The position numbers and the translations under genes are program-made. Below, one piece after another: positions 12,395-23,938 of a stretch of DNA of 64,000 nt. Below the pieces are notes generated by a model, which was not told where the DNA came from, ran no database searches, and was given only the letters and a program-made list of their open reading frames with translations. Position 1 is the first letter of the stretch. The number at the start of each line of letters is the position of its first letter. Source of the DNA: Aphrophora alni (Eukaryota > Arthropoda > Insecta > Hemiptera > Aphrophoridae); contig OY740773.1 in assembly GCA_963513935.1 (NCBI GenBank), positions 96,395,291-96,459,290 on the forward strand, given 5' to 3'.

Positions 12395-12742
12395 AGGACA
12401 TTTAAAACCATAATTTAAAGGTGGACAAATTAGTTTTAAACTTGTGATTTTCAATGATTCTCAAATTGTTGGCCTAGAGATGTTTGCCACAGTCATAAAC
12501 ACTTATAAATTTTATTCAACCAGAAAACCTAAATGAACTACAAAATATGATACAAACAGAAATTAACGCTATTACTAATTAGACGGTTTCTAAAGTAGTT
12601 GGTTTATTTTATACCCATTTACTGTAGGGCAACATTTTGATTAACATTGAAAATCGAAATTCAAAACTACAACATTAGGTTTAATGGTGTTTAAAAGACC
12701 CAACTCATTTGTCCACCTTTAAATTATGGTTTTAAATTTTCT
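12395..12742. mobile_element. Small MITE-like element with inverted ends
   Basis: The left end, from about 12400, reads TTTAAAACCATAATTTAAAG then GTGGACAAAT. The right end, up to about 12738, is its reverse complement with one mismatch in about 33 bases. The match continues inward in diverged form (GATTTTCAATG on the left against CATTGAAAATC on the right), so the arms were probably about 85-100 bases. No ORF. A non-autonomous DNA transposon is the simplest reading; I could not fix the target-site duplication. Confidence 0.65.
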
Positions 12743-13359
12743 GTAGTTGTACTAGTTGATCACTTTTTAAAGAAATAGACATAAAAACATTATTCCACCA
12801 TTAAATTCTGGAGAAAATATAAAGTAATACTCCTATTTAAAATTCCAAGATATCATATAAAAATATCTTTTAAACGAACTTCGTATGTTCAACCCTTTGT
12901 TTTATAATTTCCATACTTTATAAACACTCTGTATATATTTTTATTACTAATGTATATATATATATATACATATATTGCTATTAATTATGACGTAGTTTTG
13001 AATTACACTTAGATTTGAATTAAATTTAATGTTTTAGAATTTGTACATGAAGATATGTATACAATACTTTAGTGATAAACTATTATGTCTACAGAAAAGA
13101 GAAGGTGCATTTCCATTTCTCAATTTGTATCCATGTAATCCATAGAATTTAAACCATTTTAAAGTTTTTTAAAATTTTTTTAACATATTGATGGTTGTTT
13201 TTAAAGGAGGTTTCAAAACTAAATCGACAATGTAAAGTAAACGTATACATAATATTTGTGTTGTCATTAAAGATGCTATCCAGTATTATTATTTAAACAA
13301 TTCCGAAGATATTACATATTACTTATTAATATAAGTTAAATTATGCTTAAATTGAAATA

Positions 13360-13815
13360 TCTGTGATCAATAGAACTTTGAAATCAGTCTCGATGGTATT
13401 TTCATTTTAAGTAGTTTGCTTAAAGAAATTATTTACAAGTTGTAAACTGAAGAGCGCAGAGCGACCACGATTATATTAATAATTCACCTATTTGAAGCGT
13501 AAAAGGAATAATAATGAAAGTAGGTTGAAAACATAGTTTCTGTTACGTGTTTTGGGTCATTAAGTATTTAAGTTTAAAACTTATAATCCAGTACATCTCT
13601 AATTTATTAATAAGCCACCGTCCTGTTTTTGGTTTTAGATTTGTAATACAGAGGGAAAAGGTTATTTACAATAAATTGAAATCCTCCTTTTTACTTCATT
13701 TTATTAAATAGCAGCATAAAGTAATTTAAGGATAATTTCTACTCTTTGTCACGACCTTTACATTGTAACCTAAATTAATAATTTACTTTGATCCAATAAC
13801 AAAAAGTGCTTTATG
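13360..13815 (+). repeat. Dispersed repeat RF1, copy 2
   Basis: Starts with a GATCAATAGAACTTTGAAAT block shared with copy 3 (23.2 kb). Then ACAAGTTGTAAACTGAAGAG, TTACGTGTTTTGGGTCATTA at 13543, TTATAATCCAGTACA, AATAAGCCACCGTCC, and a final block (TTGTAACCTAAA near 13765) shared with copy 1. Family length at least 400 bp. Confidence 0.75.
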
Positions 13816-13819
13816 AATC

Positions 13820-14690
13820 GTACAAAATCAAGAAGAAAGTCTTGATTTAAGTACATTATGACAATCTGAACTCCATGACTCTACAAGCCTACGAAAATAA
13901 ATATGAGATATATCTTTATAACTTTATTAATCAAATAGCAATGAAAACTACGTTTCCTAAGGTTGAGTAGTTGTCATTTGAATATACGGTTTAACTAGCT
14001 ATCAATAAATAAATGATGTCAGGTTTCATTGTTAAATAACTTGGATAACACAGTCTTCAAAGAAAAAGAGTGAATTTTCTTGGATCAAAGAAACTACGCC
14101 TTATATATTAGTTTACTCTTTCATTAAATTTGCCATAGCATTGACGAGTTTTAGATATAATCTAATAATTACTATAAATGTGTAAAAGAAATTCATGTTT
14201 TTATGTTCATGAGATGCTGAACCATAGATTTGATTTGTCGTTTCCATGTTAGTAAAATGGATAAACAATAAACAATTTTATATAGTCTATTAGCAATCGC
14301 TAACAGAATAAGAAAACACTATTTAAATGTATCACCAATGAATCATTTATGTAAGCAAATTAACTAAGAAACATGCATAAAATTTCGCGAAAACACATCA
14401 TTGTACTGTAATTATTTTATTTTAGCAATAAAAAAAATTCGTAATACAATTAATTAAAGGGAAAAAAATAGCCCCTCTAAGGTTTATTTCCTATTTAGGG
14501 GTTCCTTTACAAATATATGCAATTAGGAAAAGAAACTGAATTTAAAAAATCAGGAGTAAATCCGAACAATTTTTTTTTATACCGTTACACCAATGAAAAC
14601 TAAATCTTAAACACAAAGATTCCTGGCACAGTGCGTCACGTACTAAGACTATAATATAATATATTAAAATAAAATATTGAACTGTATAGT
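13820..14690. other. No feature seen
   Basis: AT-rich without a supported frame or repeat. Confidence 0.45.
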
Positions 14691-14691
14691 A

Positions 14692-14746
14692 TTGAATAGT
14701 GTAGTGTAGTGTAGCGTAGCATGGCATAGTATGGTATGGTATGGTT
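14692..14746. repeat. Degenerate pentanucleotide repeat
   Basis: GTAGT units change gradually through CGTAG and CATGG forms into TATGG units. Short, impure minisatellite. Confidence 0.8.
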
Positions 14747-15244
14747 GGTTCATGTTTTTCCTCAGCATTCGACTGTTTTAAACTATTTAGAAAAACAAAA
14801 TGTAACCTTTAAATTCACAACTATTTCTTCAATCGAATAAAATTTCTAATGAATTATATAATAGCTTGTTTGTCACTTTTGATGTTTATATTTTTAGTTT
14901 TTGTACTTATGTAATTAATTATAATTTCAATATTAAAAGACAATAATTTTCACGTTATTTTTTCTGAGCACCTTCAAAAAACAATTTTCTATTTTTGTAA
15001 AAATTTGATTTCCATATATATATATATATTTAGAAACTGATAGTCATAGAAGGACAATGCGAAAGATATTTCAATGTGGTAGACAACATTTATAACCGTT
15101 ATATTATCCAAATTCTTCAAGGAAAATTAATTATAAATATATATTTATGATGATGTTTAAAACTTAAAAAAATACATTTATTTATAAAAAAGATAAAAAA
15201 TTTAAATTGTAGAATTGTTTTATTTGTAAAATTAATTAAAGTAT

Positions 15245-15430
15245 AGTTCAAAGCACATACAAGAATTGGGTCAAATCTTACTAATGCAATTAACGATGGT
15301 TATGTGTTACAAACAAAGCTCTACCGCGGAATAGTATTTTGTAATTAAACCAAACAAATCTATATAATCTAAGATAAGAAGTTGAACTGGTTGAAATGAC
15401 ATAGATTACTTCACATTTCTTTACGTGTAC
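15245..15430 (+). repeat. Dispersed repeat RF2, copy 3
   Basis: ACAAGAATTGGGTCAAATCT, CTAATGCAATTAACGATGG, TTATGTGTTACAAACAAAG, then GAAATGACATAGA further on. Same order as copies 1 and 2. Confidence 0.55.
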
Positions 15431-15434
15431 AATA

Positions 15435-16435
15435 TTAAAGTGAAACTATATAATTTTACTTGCAATTTTAAAATTTACATCTCGAAGTTTTTAAATGTAA
15501 TTTGTGTTTACAGATTTGTAAACAGACAGCTGTTGAACCTACTTCCGTTGCGTCGTTTAAAGAATGTTATTTTCTATTCTCGTATCTCACAGTATACGAC
15601 TTAATGTCATAATCACCTATAAGGTATCCTAGGTTTAAAACTTATATAAACATTATGTCCTCCTTCTCTCTCTCTATTTATTTTCTTGGAGGTAAGTAAA
15701 TAAAGGACTTTGTGGCCCTAACTTTGTGTTAAAATAAAAGTAAATTATTGATTCCTTGTCTCTCTGAGTTTTCTAGAGTTCTCTGGGAACATTATTAGAA
15801 ATTTTACTTCTATTACATTAACGTAATTAGCACTTGATTAAATTAGCTTATGCTTCATCTGAACACTCATAATATCCCTATATATTTACACTCCAACGTT
15901 AATGACAGTGCATTGGAGCATATGATGCTACATACAAAACATCTGCTATGGGCTAAAGAGCACGATTTAAGACTGATAAAAATCAAAGATACAACCCATA
16001 TTACAGGTTACTCTTAATTAATGAACACAATAGACTTGACACTCTTCCCAATCTTAACATCGACGGCGACACATTAGAATATCGTAGCAGCGATTGACAG
16101 GTGGTGACTAAATTAGACCGAATATGTAAGTGAGACTTGTAACAAAGTATGTGAAGGAATTCAATCTTAAAATTGAAATATGTTTTACTATTTCATATTA
16201 GAGTGCTCCTCGTCAAATCGTCAATAATATTTCCCGTGACACTGTAGTCAGTGATATGACTATTTAACTGGCTAACAAACTCTAATACATCGAACTTATT
16301 GTATACATTTCATGTTTGATTTAAAACACGATTATCACGTTTAGCCTACAATACAAATATTTAATACTACAATACAATAGCTTTTAATACTTACATCTTT
16401 TTTTTTCTTCAGATCTTTTCATATTTATTACGTCG
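15435..16435. other. No gene seen
   Basis: An ATCTCGAAGTTTTTAAATGT block at 15479 recurs as GTCTCGAAGTTTTTCAGATGT in RF8 copy 2 (17.59 kb). The rest is unassigned AT-rich DNA. Confidence 0.4.
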
Positions 16436-16439
16436 CATG

Positions 16440-17060
16440 CTGCTCTCCAAACAGGAGTGCCAACTTAGTTGGCATATAAGTTTGTTCCGAATAATATTTG
16501 TGCCGAAAGTACAAGAAAGCTTTCAAGAATGGTAATTATATCAAAGTACAGGACAATTATATATAACGAATCATTTATTTTATCGGTGTGTCGTTTATGG
16601 AACTCGTTGTTAGATCCCGTTAAATCCGTTAATAGTTGTACCCAATATGCATAGTGTCTTAGGTTGCATTAAACGAATAGAAAGAATGTGGGCAGAACTT
16701 TGCTGTCTGGAAAGGAATTATATTTATACAATAGGATTATTGATGTATAAATATGAGTGTGTATATTTGTATTTTATTTCAAATGTTTTTTTTATTATTT
16801 TATTGTAAAATCGTTTCCTTAAGATCAATTTAATCCTTTCAAGATGATTTGGTAGATTTATTTTTGTTTAAAATTATGCCTTGTTTGTTTTAATTTTAAT
16901 TTTTTTTTTCACATTAGGTTTAACTTGTATTGTTTATTATTGAAATGATGTATTAAATTAGAAGAGGTTAAGGTGAAGAGAGGATCTTATGGTCGTAACT
17001 TCGATCCAAAATTTTAGTAAATTATTCATTCATTTATTCTTTTTCCTTCTCTCTACTTCT
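16440..17060 (+). pseudogene. CR1/L2-like LINE 3' end
   Basis: A 61-codon frame to the stop at 16654 matches the extreme C terminus of CR1/L2-type polymerases: STRKLS, then a short basic-aromatic stretch, YNESFILSVCRLWNSLLDPV and KSVNS. It follows the family pattern of a tyrosine-serine-phenylalanine block, an LWN-x-L motif and a final KS-x-x block. After the stop there is a 3' UTR of about 350 bases, ending near 17020-17040 in TTATTCATTCATTTATTC. A tail of short ATTC-type repeats rather than poly-A is typical of CR1/L2 elements, which supports the call independently of the protein. The upstream part carries stops, so this is a 5'-truncated, dead copy. Confidence 0.7.
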
Positions 17061-17379
17061 CTCATATTCTATTAATTCATAGAATATTACGTAATAATTA
17101 TAATATATATTGTACATATGAAAATGCTTGTTTAAAAGCGAAAGCCTCAATAAACCCAGGTTGAATTTAAACAGATAATACTATTAACACAACAATAATT
17201 CTAGTATTCCTAGAACCGACATCAAACTTTCTTATTTCATTACACTATGACAAACATTATTACCTAAAAACATAAGCTCATATTAAATTACATATTATTG
17301 TTGTAAATAAAAATAATCAAGTACAGAATTATTAAATAAATTTCTAAATTATATACGTTTTGAGATACGATAGAACCTA

Positions 17380-17645
17380 ACTTTGCAAGCACTTCAATAT
17401 GTCCTCGATATCATAATTTAAAAGGATGAATATCCTTAAATAGAGTTAGTTCTCCTTCAGTTTAAAACTTATTACTCAACAGCCACGCCAGGTCTTTTAA
17501 CGATCTTCAAGTTTTAAGGCTCACTTAGTCTAAAACAAATTTAGTTTCTAGTCAATATCTATCTAGTTATAATTATTAAAATTTGTGTCTCGAAGTTTTT
17601 CAGATGTAACCCCATTTTTAAAAATAATAATTACCACCACGATAA
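17380..17645 (+). repeat. Dispersed repeat RF8, copy 2 (weak)
   Basis: Shares the TTTTAAGG-x-TCACTYAGT block and flanking segments with 9.5-9.8 kb. Confidence 0.4.
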
Positions 17646-17649
17646 TCCA

Positions 17650-18390
17650 ATAAGTCATCTTAATTGTTCAATAAATAAATAAAGTTTAACAAGAAAAGTA
17701 ATACTAAATATTTAAATCATAATATAAATACCAGGTTTACTAGAAAATGAGAAAAGTCAAATTTTGTTTCCTTGATGTTCATCTGACATTTGTATTTAAA
17801 CAATTTAATGAAAAATATGCCTTTCTGTGGAATTTTAAAACAATCACTGGTTTCAGAAAATAAAATTTGATGAAACATGTTAATGTTTATGTTAGGTGAA
17901 TGCTAAATGAAAATATTGTATTTGAAAAGAATTGTAAGGGATAGGGTAACAATTTTTGTTTGCTTAGATATTTTCTTTTCACCGGAAAATATACACAATT
18001 AGTTCCAAGATCCATGAAAAATTCTAAAATAAATCTTAAATTTTGATATTTTTATAAGGAAATTTTTCTATGAAATTTATTATAATAATGTTTTTACATC
18101 GCTTTGTATTTCTGGTTATCCTGGTGTTTAAGGTTTCTAAATCAAATTCAACTTTTGCCTAAACGTTCCTTAAACTTGAAACCAAATTATTATTATCCAC
18201 AAGTTCTAATTTGAAAACTCAAATTTAAACTTTCAAAAAGTTTGAACTTGTTTAAGTTATAAACAATATAAGACAACAAAAGCATCTTTGATTTCTCATT
18301 GTGAATAAGTCGTCAGCTCTATTTTTCACAACAACGCTATTTGTGAAAATGTTAGAAAGTTAACGAAATCAAAACCCCCACCACAGCATT
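17650..18390. other. No feature seen
   Basis: AT-rich, no frame or repeat recognised. Confidence 0.45.
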
Positions 18391-18394
18391 GGTT

Positions 18395-18485
18395 CGAGTT
18401 TGGAATCACAGGTATAATCCTATCTCACGTTCACATAAACAGAAAGAGCAGACCAGGATGAGCGGGCACTATTATTTACTTAATT
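18395..18485 (+). repeat. Dispersed repeat RF5, short form
   Basis: TTTGGAATCACAGGTATAAT, CCTATCTCACGTTCACATAA, ACAGA, then GGATGAGCGGGCACT. Close to the inner ends of the giant inverted repeat (27.7 and 29.6 kb). Confidence 0.7.
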
Positions 18486-18489
18486 GTAT

Positions 18490-19195
18490 TTATATTCAAT
18501 AGCTCCGAGCTACACCTCATTTCAGTTCAGAAATATTTCAGTCAATAAGTCTAGAGTCGGTTCTATTTTGAATAATAAATTTCAAAGTGAATGTTACAAT
18601 AAATACGTATTTTATAGTTTATCCAATATTTATATAAGAGAATAAAACTAGCTATTTGTTCAGGGGTTTTAAATGTAGGTCGTTAACGTCAGTGATAAAA
18701 ATATGAAAAACAAATTTATTGGCATTTATTAACAGATAAATGTAGCTCATTGTTATATTTTGTCTTTAGTTTTGCTTCTTTTTCAGCATAAACTTAGGCG
18801 GTGTTGACAATTCTCGTCCTCTTAGATTTCTTGAAAAAATATAAACAAATGATACAAATTCAGAATATACAATAATTTGAGAGTCGAAACTTTTTTCCAA
18901 TACTTAAAAAGTTATACCGACTGTTTCTTTTTGTTTGCCACCTCTTGTCTTAGAGTATAGAGTCGGCTTGAGCTGTCACAACTGAATTTGCACGCCGTCA
19001 GTTAGGATCTAGAAGGTAAGAAAGTATCAATGTGGCTACAAATGTGTATCATTAGCGCACGTTACTATATTGTTTTTGCAATAAAAATGTAATTAAATTT
19101 AATTTTCTTATATTTTCAGTAAAACAGTAAATGTTTCCTATTACTTTAAAAGTAATTAAATTTCCTTTGTCGCAGATGTAACATCTTGGAATCAA
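18490..19195. other. No feature seen
   Basis: A slightly GC-richer patch near 18950-19020 (TCGGCTTGAGCTGTC and ACGCCGTCAG) has no match I recognise. Confidence 0.4.
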
Positions 19196-19199
19196 TATT

Positions 19200-19460
19200 G
19201 TTATAAAAATTGTGGTCTAAGGGTATTTCTGATTTATACCAATTACCATTAGAATGAGTAATTTCAATTAATGCTGTACAATTATTGAAACAGTAACACT
19301 TTACATCGTGGAACGATTGTTAACAATAATTCCACATTCCAAGAGCTGAAGTTGCTGCAGATAGATTGGACTTAGTATTCAGTCCGTTAAACGTAAGTGT
19401 GACATGCTTACTTTACGTTTCAGTAAAGTGTCTTTAATTAAATTTAAAGTATGCTCTTAG
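19200..19460 (+). repeat. Dispersed repeat RF4, copy 2
   Basis: CGATTGTTAACAATAATTCC, then AAGAGCTGAAGTTGCTGCAG, ATAGATTGGACTTAGTATTC, then TGTCTTTAATTAAATTTAAA. Same order as 11.6 kb. Confidence 0.75.
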
Positions 19461-19464
19461 TCAG

Positions 19465-19970
19465 AATTAAATATATTAGGATCACCACTGCAGCTACTCA
19501 ATATATTAGACAATACAATTACTGTATTATGGTTTAAGGTGACATTTGCCCACATTTGTGTATATCTTAGTGATTATGATTATTCAGTTATTATATATAA
19601 TGACTATATTCGCTAGCTAAAGTGAATAATTATTTACTCTAACCAGTCATTATTCATAATGGCTTGTGTGATTATAATTATCTTCAAGTATTAATCAGTT
19701 TGACTGGACATTATGAATAATAGTTAACATGAGTTAGTCAAAATTGTTTTATTCAATTACTTTTCCCTGAACCAAGCGTTATAACAGCTAGATAAACTGT
19801 TTAAAACTGTATTATTATCACATTCACTGACTTCAGTAAGGTAGTATGATAAAGTGATAAATAGACTGGATAAAGTGATAAATAAGGCCTCATTAATCAC
19901 TTTGACCAAATTCGATGTATTGTCTGTATATGATATATATAATACCTACAATAATTACTTTAGCTTCCTA
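19465..19970. other. AT-rich stretch with small repeats
   Basis: ATTATTCATAATG near 19649 and its reverse complement near 19710 form a small inverted pair. TAAAGTGATAAATA occurs twice near 19850 and 19871. No larger element could be delimited. Confidence 0.4.
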
Positions 19971-19971
19971 C

Positions 19972-19975
<4 letters not shown>

Positions 19976-20025
<50 letters not shown>
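19976..20025. repeat. (TA)25 microsatellite
   Basis: Pure TA run. The minus-strand frame ending in alternating I and Y is an artefact. Confidence 0.97.
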
Positions 20026-20028
<3 letters not shown>

Positions 20029-20639
20029 TAAATTCACTACAGAATAAGTTAAATTCAGTTATATATTTTAAAAAAAGACTAATTACAATAATTAAGATCA
20101 GATAAAACCACCACACACAGGACTCCTCAGCACAAAGGACGGCAAGCAACTGACTATTAAGATGATGATGCATAGAGAAAGATGTCCTAACTGTTCATCG
20201 GGGAAAACACACTTTTACCCACTTTTCAAGAAGTTGAGCCATTGACATAAGAGGGGTAAAATGTCACCGAAATTTAAAATAGAAGAGATTTTATTTAAAT
20301 ATTGTAATTCAGTTTTTATTTACAGAAGTTATAATTTCTGCACTGTATTGCTTAATAGGATCTTGTAATAGCTTTTTATATGAGGCTTCAAATAGTTTTC
20401 GCTTATTTTTGCCACTTCAAAAATGAAATGTATGTATTTCTGACCAAATAAATGCTGCTATTTTTGATTTATCCGTTACCCTAAATAAGTACTTATATTT
20501 AAAGTTATATTTTTGTCTCCTCAATATATTGTCTGAAATTTTTCAGTAAATTAATGCAGCAGAACCGAATTAAAGAACAAGACATACACTTTATTGTACT
20601 GACAATAACCCTCACATTAACTCTATCCACTATAGTGTA

Positions 20640-20835
20640 TAACAACTTTGTGTTACTTTAAACAGAAAACGATTAACACTTATCTCACCTCCACACGACT
20701 AAGCACAGGACGACCAGATGTGTGCACTCAGTTGTATTATTAATTGATTGTTTAGATCCCTGCAGTCAAGCTTTAGTATTACTTTTTATAGTAAGAAAGA
20801 GAATTAAGTTTAAATTATATTTTCATTATGAATTA
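20640..20835 (-). repeat. Dispersed repeat RF5, long form
   Basis: In minus-strand sense: TTAATAATACAACTGAGTGC, ACACATCTGGTCG, GTGCTTAGTCGTGTGGA, GTGAGATAAGTGTTAAT. Same block order as 35.9, 38.1, 40.6 and 42.3 kb. The AATACTAAAGCTTGACTGC block upstream is shared too. Confidence 0.75.
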
Positions 20836-20839
20836 AAAT

Positions 20840-21835
20840 ATTGAAAAAAGTTATATAAATTTATCGAACTACTGCATTAACCGCATGGTACAGTATTAAC
20901 ATTTTAAACCAACAAATAGGCAAAACAAACTTTTCTCTCGTTACACCAATAAAAAGGCGATTTAAATTTTATTTGAATTAAATCAAAGAATATTATATTC
21001 AATAACAATAAGTAGTTACAAAAATGAAGACTTAAGTTGGTGTTGGATGATGAATATTATTAGAAGTAAACTGACTAGTTGAGGTTAACTTACAATAACC
21101 GTCAGTCTATTTCTGTCTTTATGTGTTTACGTCTGTTTACGTCATAAAATAATATTATAAACCAAATATTATACATAAAGTAAGTACAAAAAATTGCCAG
21201 ATAAACAAATGTTTTTACTCGTCCAGATACTGGGAATTTGAAAAACTGAGACGGTTACGTAATGCTCTAAATACGTTTCCTCATATTATTCCTCATATCA
21301 ATCTATTGATAAAAAAAATAAAATAAAAAATAAATAAATAAATAAAAAAATAAAAACCACTCACTCCAGTGTTCATAATACTTTTTATGAACACAGTATT
21401 ATGTTCCAAATTTTGGTACATCGTTATACTCTTTGAGTACTTATCGACAAATTAGGTCCTTGCAGCCGTACACATTTACATGGAAACTTTTGGGTAATTG
21501 ACACACAGAACACTACTACGTTCATTATTTGAACGTCCAAACGCTTCGCTCATGTCAACAGTTTAGAAGGCTAGATATTTAAAAAAAATAATAAAACACC
21601 CAGAGGTTGCTTGTGTATCTTCAAATAAAAATATCTCCTGATTGAGGGACAGTTTCTAGTGACAGCGATAAGATGTTTAAGATCAAAATACAAAAATATT
21701 ATTTTATCAAAAATATGTATTACAACATTTTGTAAAATATAAATTTAATACAATTTTTTTATATGTATTTAGCCTGGGGCAGAACAATTAGTTTTATTTT
21801 TTAATATTGCAAAATAATAAAAATTTAATTTCTTT
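20840..21835. other. No gene seen; A-rich simple sequence
   Basis: 21310-21355 is an impure (TAAA)n/(A)n stretch. A short inverted repeat (GTTCATAATAC and GTATTATGTTC) lies at 21371-21403. Confidence 0.45.
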
Positions 21836-21837
21836 AA

Positions 21838-21839
<2 letters not shown>

Positions 21840-21895
<56 letters not shown>
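21840..21895. repeat. (TA)28 microsatellite
   Basis: Pure TA run. Confidence 0.97.
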
Positions 21896-21897
<2 letters not shown>

Positions 21898-22074
21898 CTT
21901 TTTCTTCTTTTTTATTTAACAAATTTACTTCTAAATTGAATATTTAATCTCCATGACATGTGGAGATATTAATAAATACTGCTGTAAGAATAAATGGACC
22001 TTCCTACAATAAAAAATCAATCGAAATTTATTTTGCATCTATACTGTTATTTTTACTCACACATGAAGAAATGA

Positions 22075-22200
22075 AGAATAAGGGATAATGAAAGAGAGAC
22101 GCGTTTGGAAGAGAACAAAAAGTGTTCAAGAGACCTGGTAAAGAAGATAGAGATCTAATCCAAGCCTAAATAACGAAAATTGTAGATTAAGTTTGGGTAC
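22075..22200 (+). repeat. SINE-like repeat RF7, copy 1
   Basis: TTTGGAAGAGAACAAAAAG, GAGACCTGGTAAAGAAGATA, GAGATCTAATCCAAGCCTA. The same blocks occur in eight other places. Non-coding at this copy. Confidence 0.65.
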
Positions 22201-22404
22201 ATCGGGATTGTGATATATTTTATGTACTCAATAAAATAAAAATAGAATAATATGGTAAATTTTGTAAATAAAAAAGGAAGTGGAAGGATTAGAACATTCA
22301 TTATTCAAGTTTTAAGTTTGTTTAGATTCTAAAGAAATATATTTCATATGTGTTAAGAAATGCCTCAAAAGTAATACTACTTTAGATAACAATAATATAT
22401 TATT

Positions 22405-22450
22405 TTAGTTAGATGATGGTAACATGGTTACCGAAATGTACTTAATATGT
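22405..22450 (+). repeat. Hammerhead-like motif with perfect hairpin
   Basis: AGATGAT, then GGTAAC-ATG-GTTACC (6-bp perfect stem, 3-base loop), then GAAATGTAC. It fits the core order GATGA, stem II, GAAA seen at the other motifs. The leading C-T of the core is changed and the 3' part is not clear. Confidence 0.45.
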
Positions 22451-22639
22451 TTTTAATTGTTATTCTACCTTATTTTGTGGTAGGGAATCAACATTTTTTA
22501 TTGTTAATTTCACCAAAGTGCTCGAAAACAATTATAAACAATCATTACTATTGTTACTTAAAAAAGATCTACAATCTTAAAAATTGAAAGAATTCAACTG
22601 ATTACTTTAAATTAAATATAAATAATTAAAATATAATTT

Positions 22640-22756
22640 TGATATCTTGAATATACCTAAAGGTGTATTGATATTACTTGATATCTTGAATATACCTAAA
22701 GGTGTATTGATACTACTTGATATCTTGAATATACCTTAAGGTGTATTAATATTACT
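22640..22756. repeat. 39-bp tandem repeat, 3 copies
   Basis: Units start at 22640, 22679 and 22718, nearly identical. Each unit contains a near-palindrome, AATATACCTAAAGGTGTATT. Confidence 0.95.
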
Positions 22757-23214
22757 TAATTGTGTAAAACGGAAAATATGTAAAATCACTTTACAATTCG
22801 ATGTATTTCTACCTCTTGTAAAAGAAAGAAGAAAATAATATTACAAATATATGATGTAACAATTCGTTCACATGTTAAGATGTAATTAGGTGATACAAGT
22901 ACTATTTATTACTTTAATAAGTTTACTATTTCTTAAGTTTATTAATATACAAAATATTCAATACAATATAATACATTTATAATATTAATAAGTTGCGGAT
23001 GCAACAGCTAATAATATGTTACACTTAAGTAAATTATTATACTTTTTCTTCTTTTTTTTGTAATATTATTCTCTTTTTGTTCTCTTAACTATTTACACCT
23101 TTTAAAAAAATACAAAGTATTTTTAAATTAATTATTATTTACAAATAAGTAAAACAAACTATTATTATAATTAAAAATTAATATAAACAATTTTAATTTA
23201 CTAAAATAAACAAT

Positions 23215-23605
23215 TAAAATAAACTTCAGTGGTCGATAGAACTCTGATATCGGAGCTAAAAGTAATTATTTTTTAATAAAAAAAGCACCCCCATAACGGG
23301 TTTATTTACAAGTTTTAATGGACGGAGAACGTGTTGATTAACAATTCGCTTACCTGAAGTGTAAGGAGGGAATTTTAGGATAAGTCATTACCAACCGTGG
23401 TTTCGGTTACGTGCTTTGGAGCGTTTAGTATTCAAGTTGAAACCTTACAGTCCAGTACAGCTCAAGTTTATTAATAAGTTGGCCCCCTCTGTTTGATATT
23501 GGTCTTTAAATGAAGAAGGAAAATATTCTCCAAATTAATTTTAACTTCTCTCTATTTCTGGTGACGAAACGTGTAACTGTAACCATGGATTTTGTGTTGT
23601 TGTCA
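23215..23605 (+). repeat. Dispersed repeat RF1, copy 3
   Basis: GGTCGATAGAACTCTGATAT, ACAAGTTTTAATGGACGG, TTAACAATTCGCTTACCTGA, TTACGTGCTTTGGAGCGTTT at 23407, CAGTCCAGTACAG and TTTATTAATAAG. Best match to copy 1. Confidence 0.8.
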
Positions 23606-23812
23606 TTTTGAATTTAAAATATTTTAATGGAATAATACTAGTTCAGAGTACATACATTACTACAACTCTTATCAATTCACTGAAAAATTATCAACTCCAG
23701 ATTTAAACCTGAAAAAAGCTCCTCTTCGTTTCTCTTCATTTTGAAACTGAGGAACTCATATTATCTTCATACGGATAATCACAGAAGATAACATACATAT
23801 GGATAAACAAAA

Positions 23813-23938
23813 AGAACATAACAATAATGTTAATATTTAAAGAACATATCAATAATGTTAACATTTAAAGAACATATCAATAATGTTAACATTTAAAGAA
23901 CATATCAATAATGTTAACATTTAAAGAACATATCTCTA
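23813..23938. repeat. 28-bp tandem repeat, about 4.4 copies
   Basis: AGAACATATC starts at 23841, 23869, 23897 and 23925, with a diverged first unit at 23813. The unit includes AATAATGTTAACATTTAA. Confidence 0.95.

Noticed and set aside
22640..22756. CRISPR-like array
   Set aside because: Units are in direct contact without spacers, in eukaryotic DNA.
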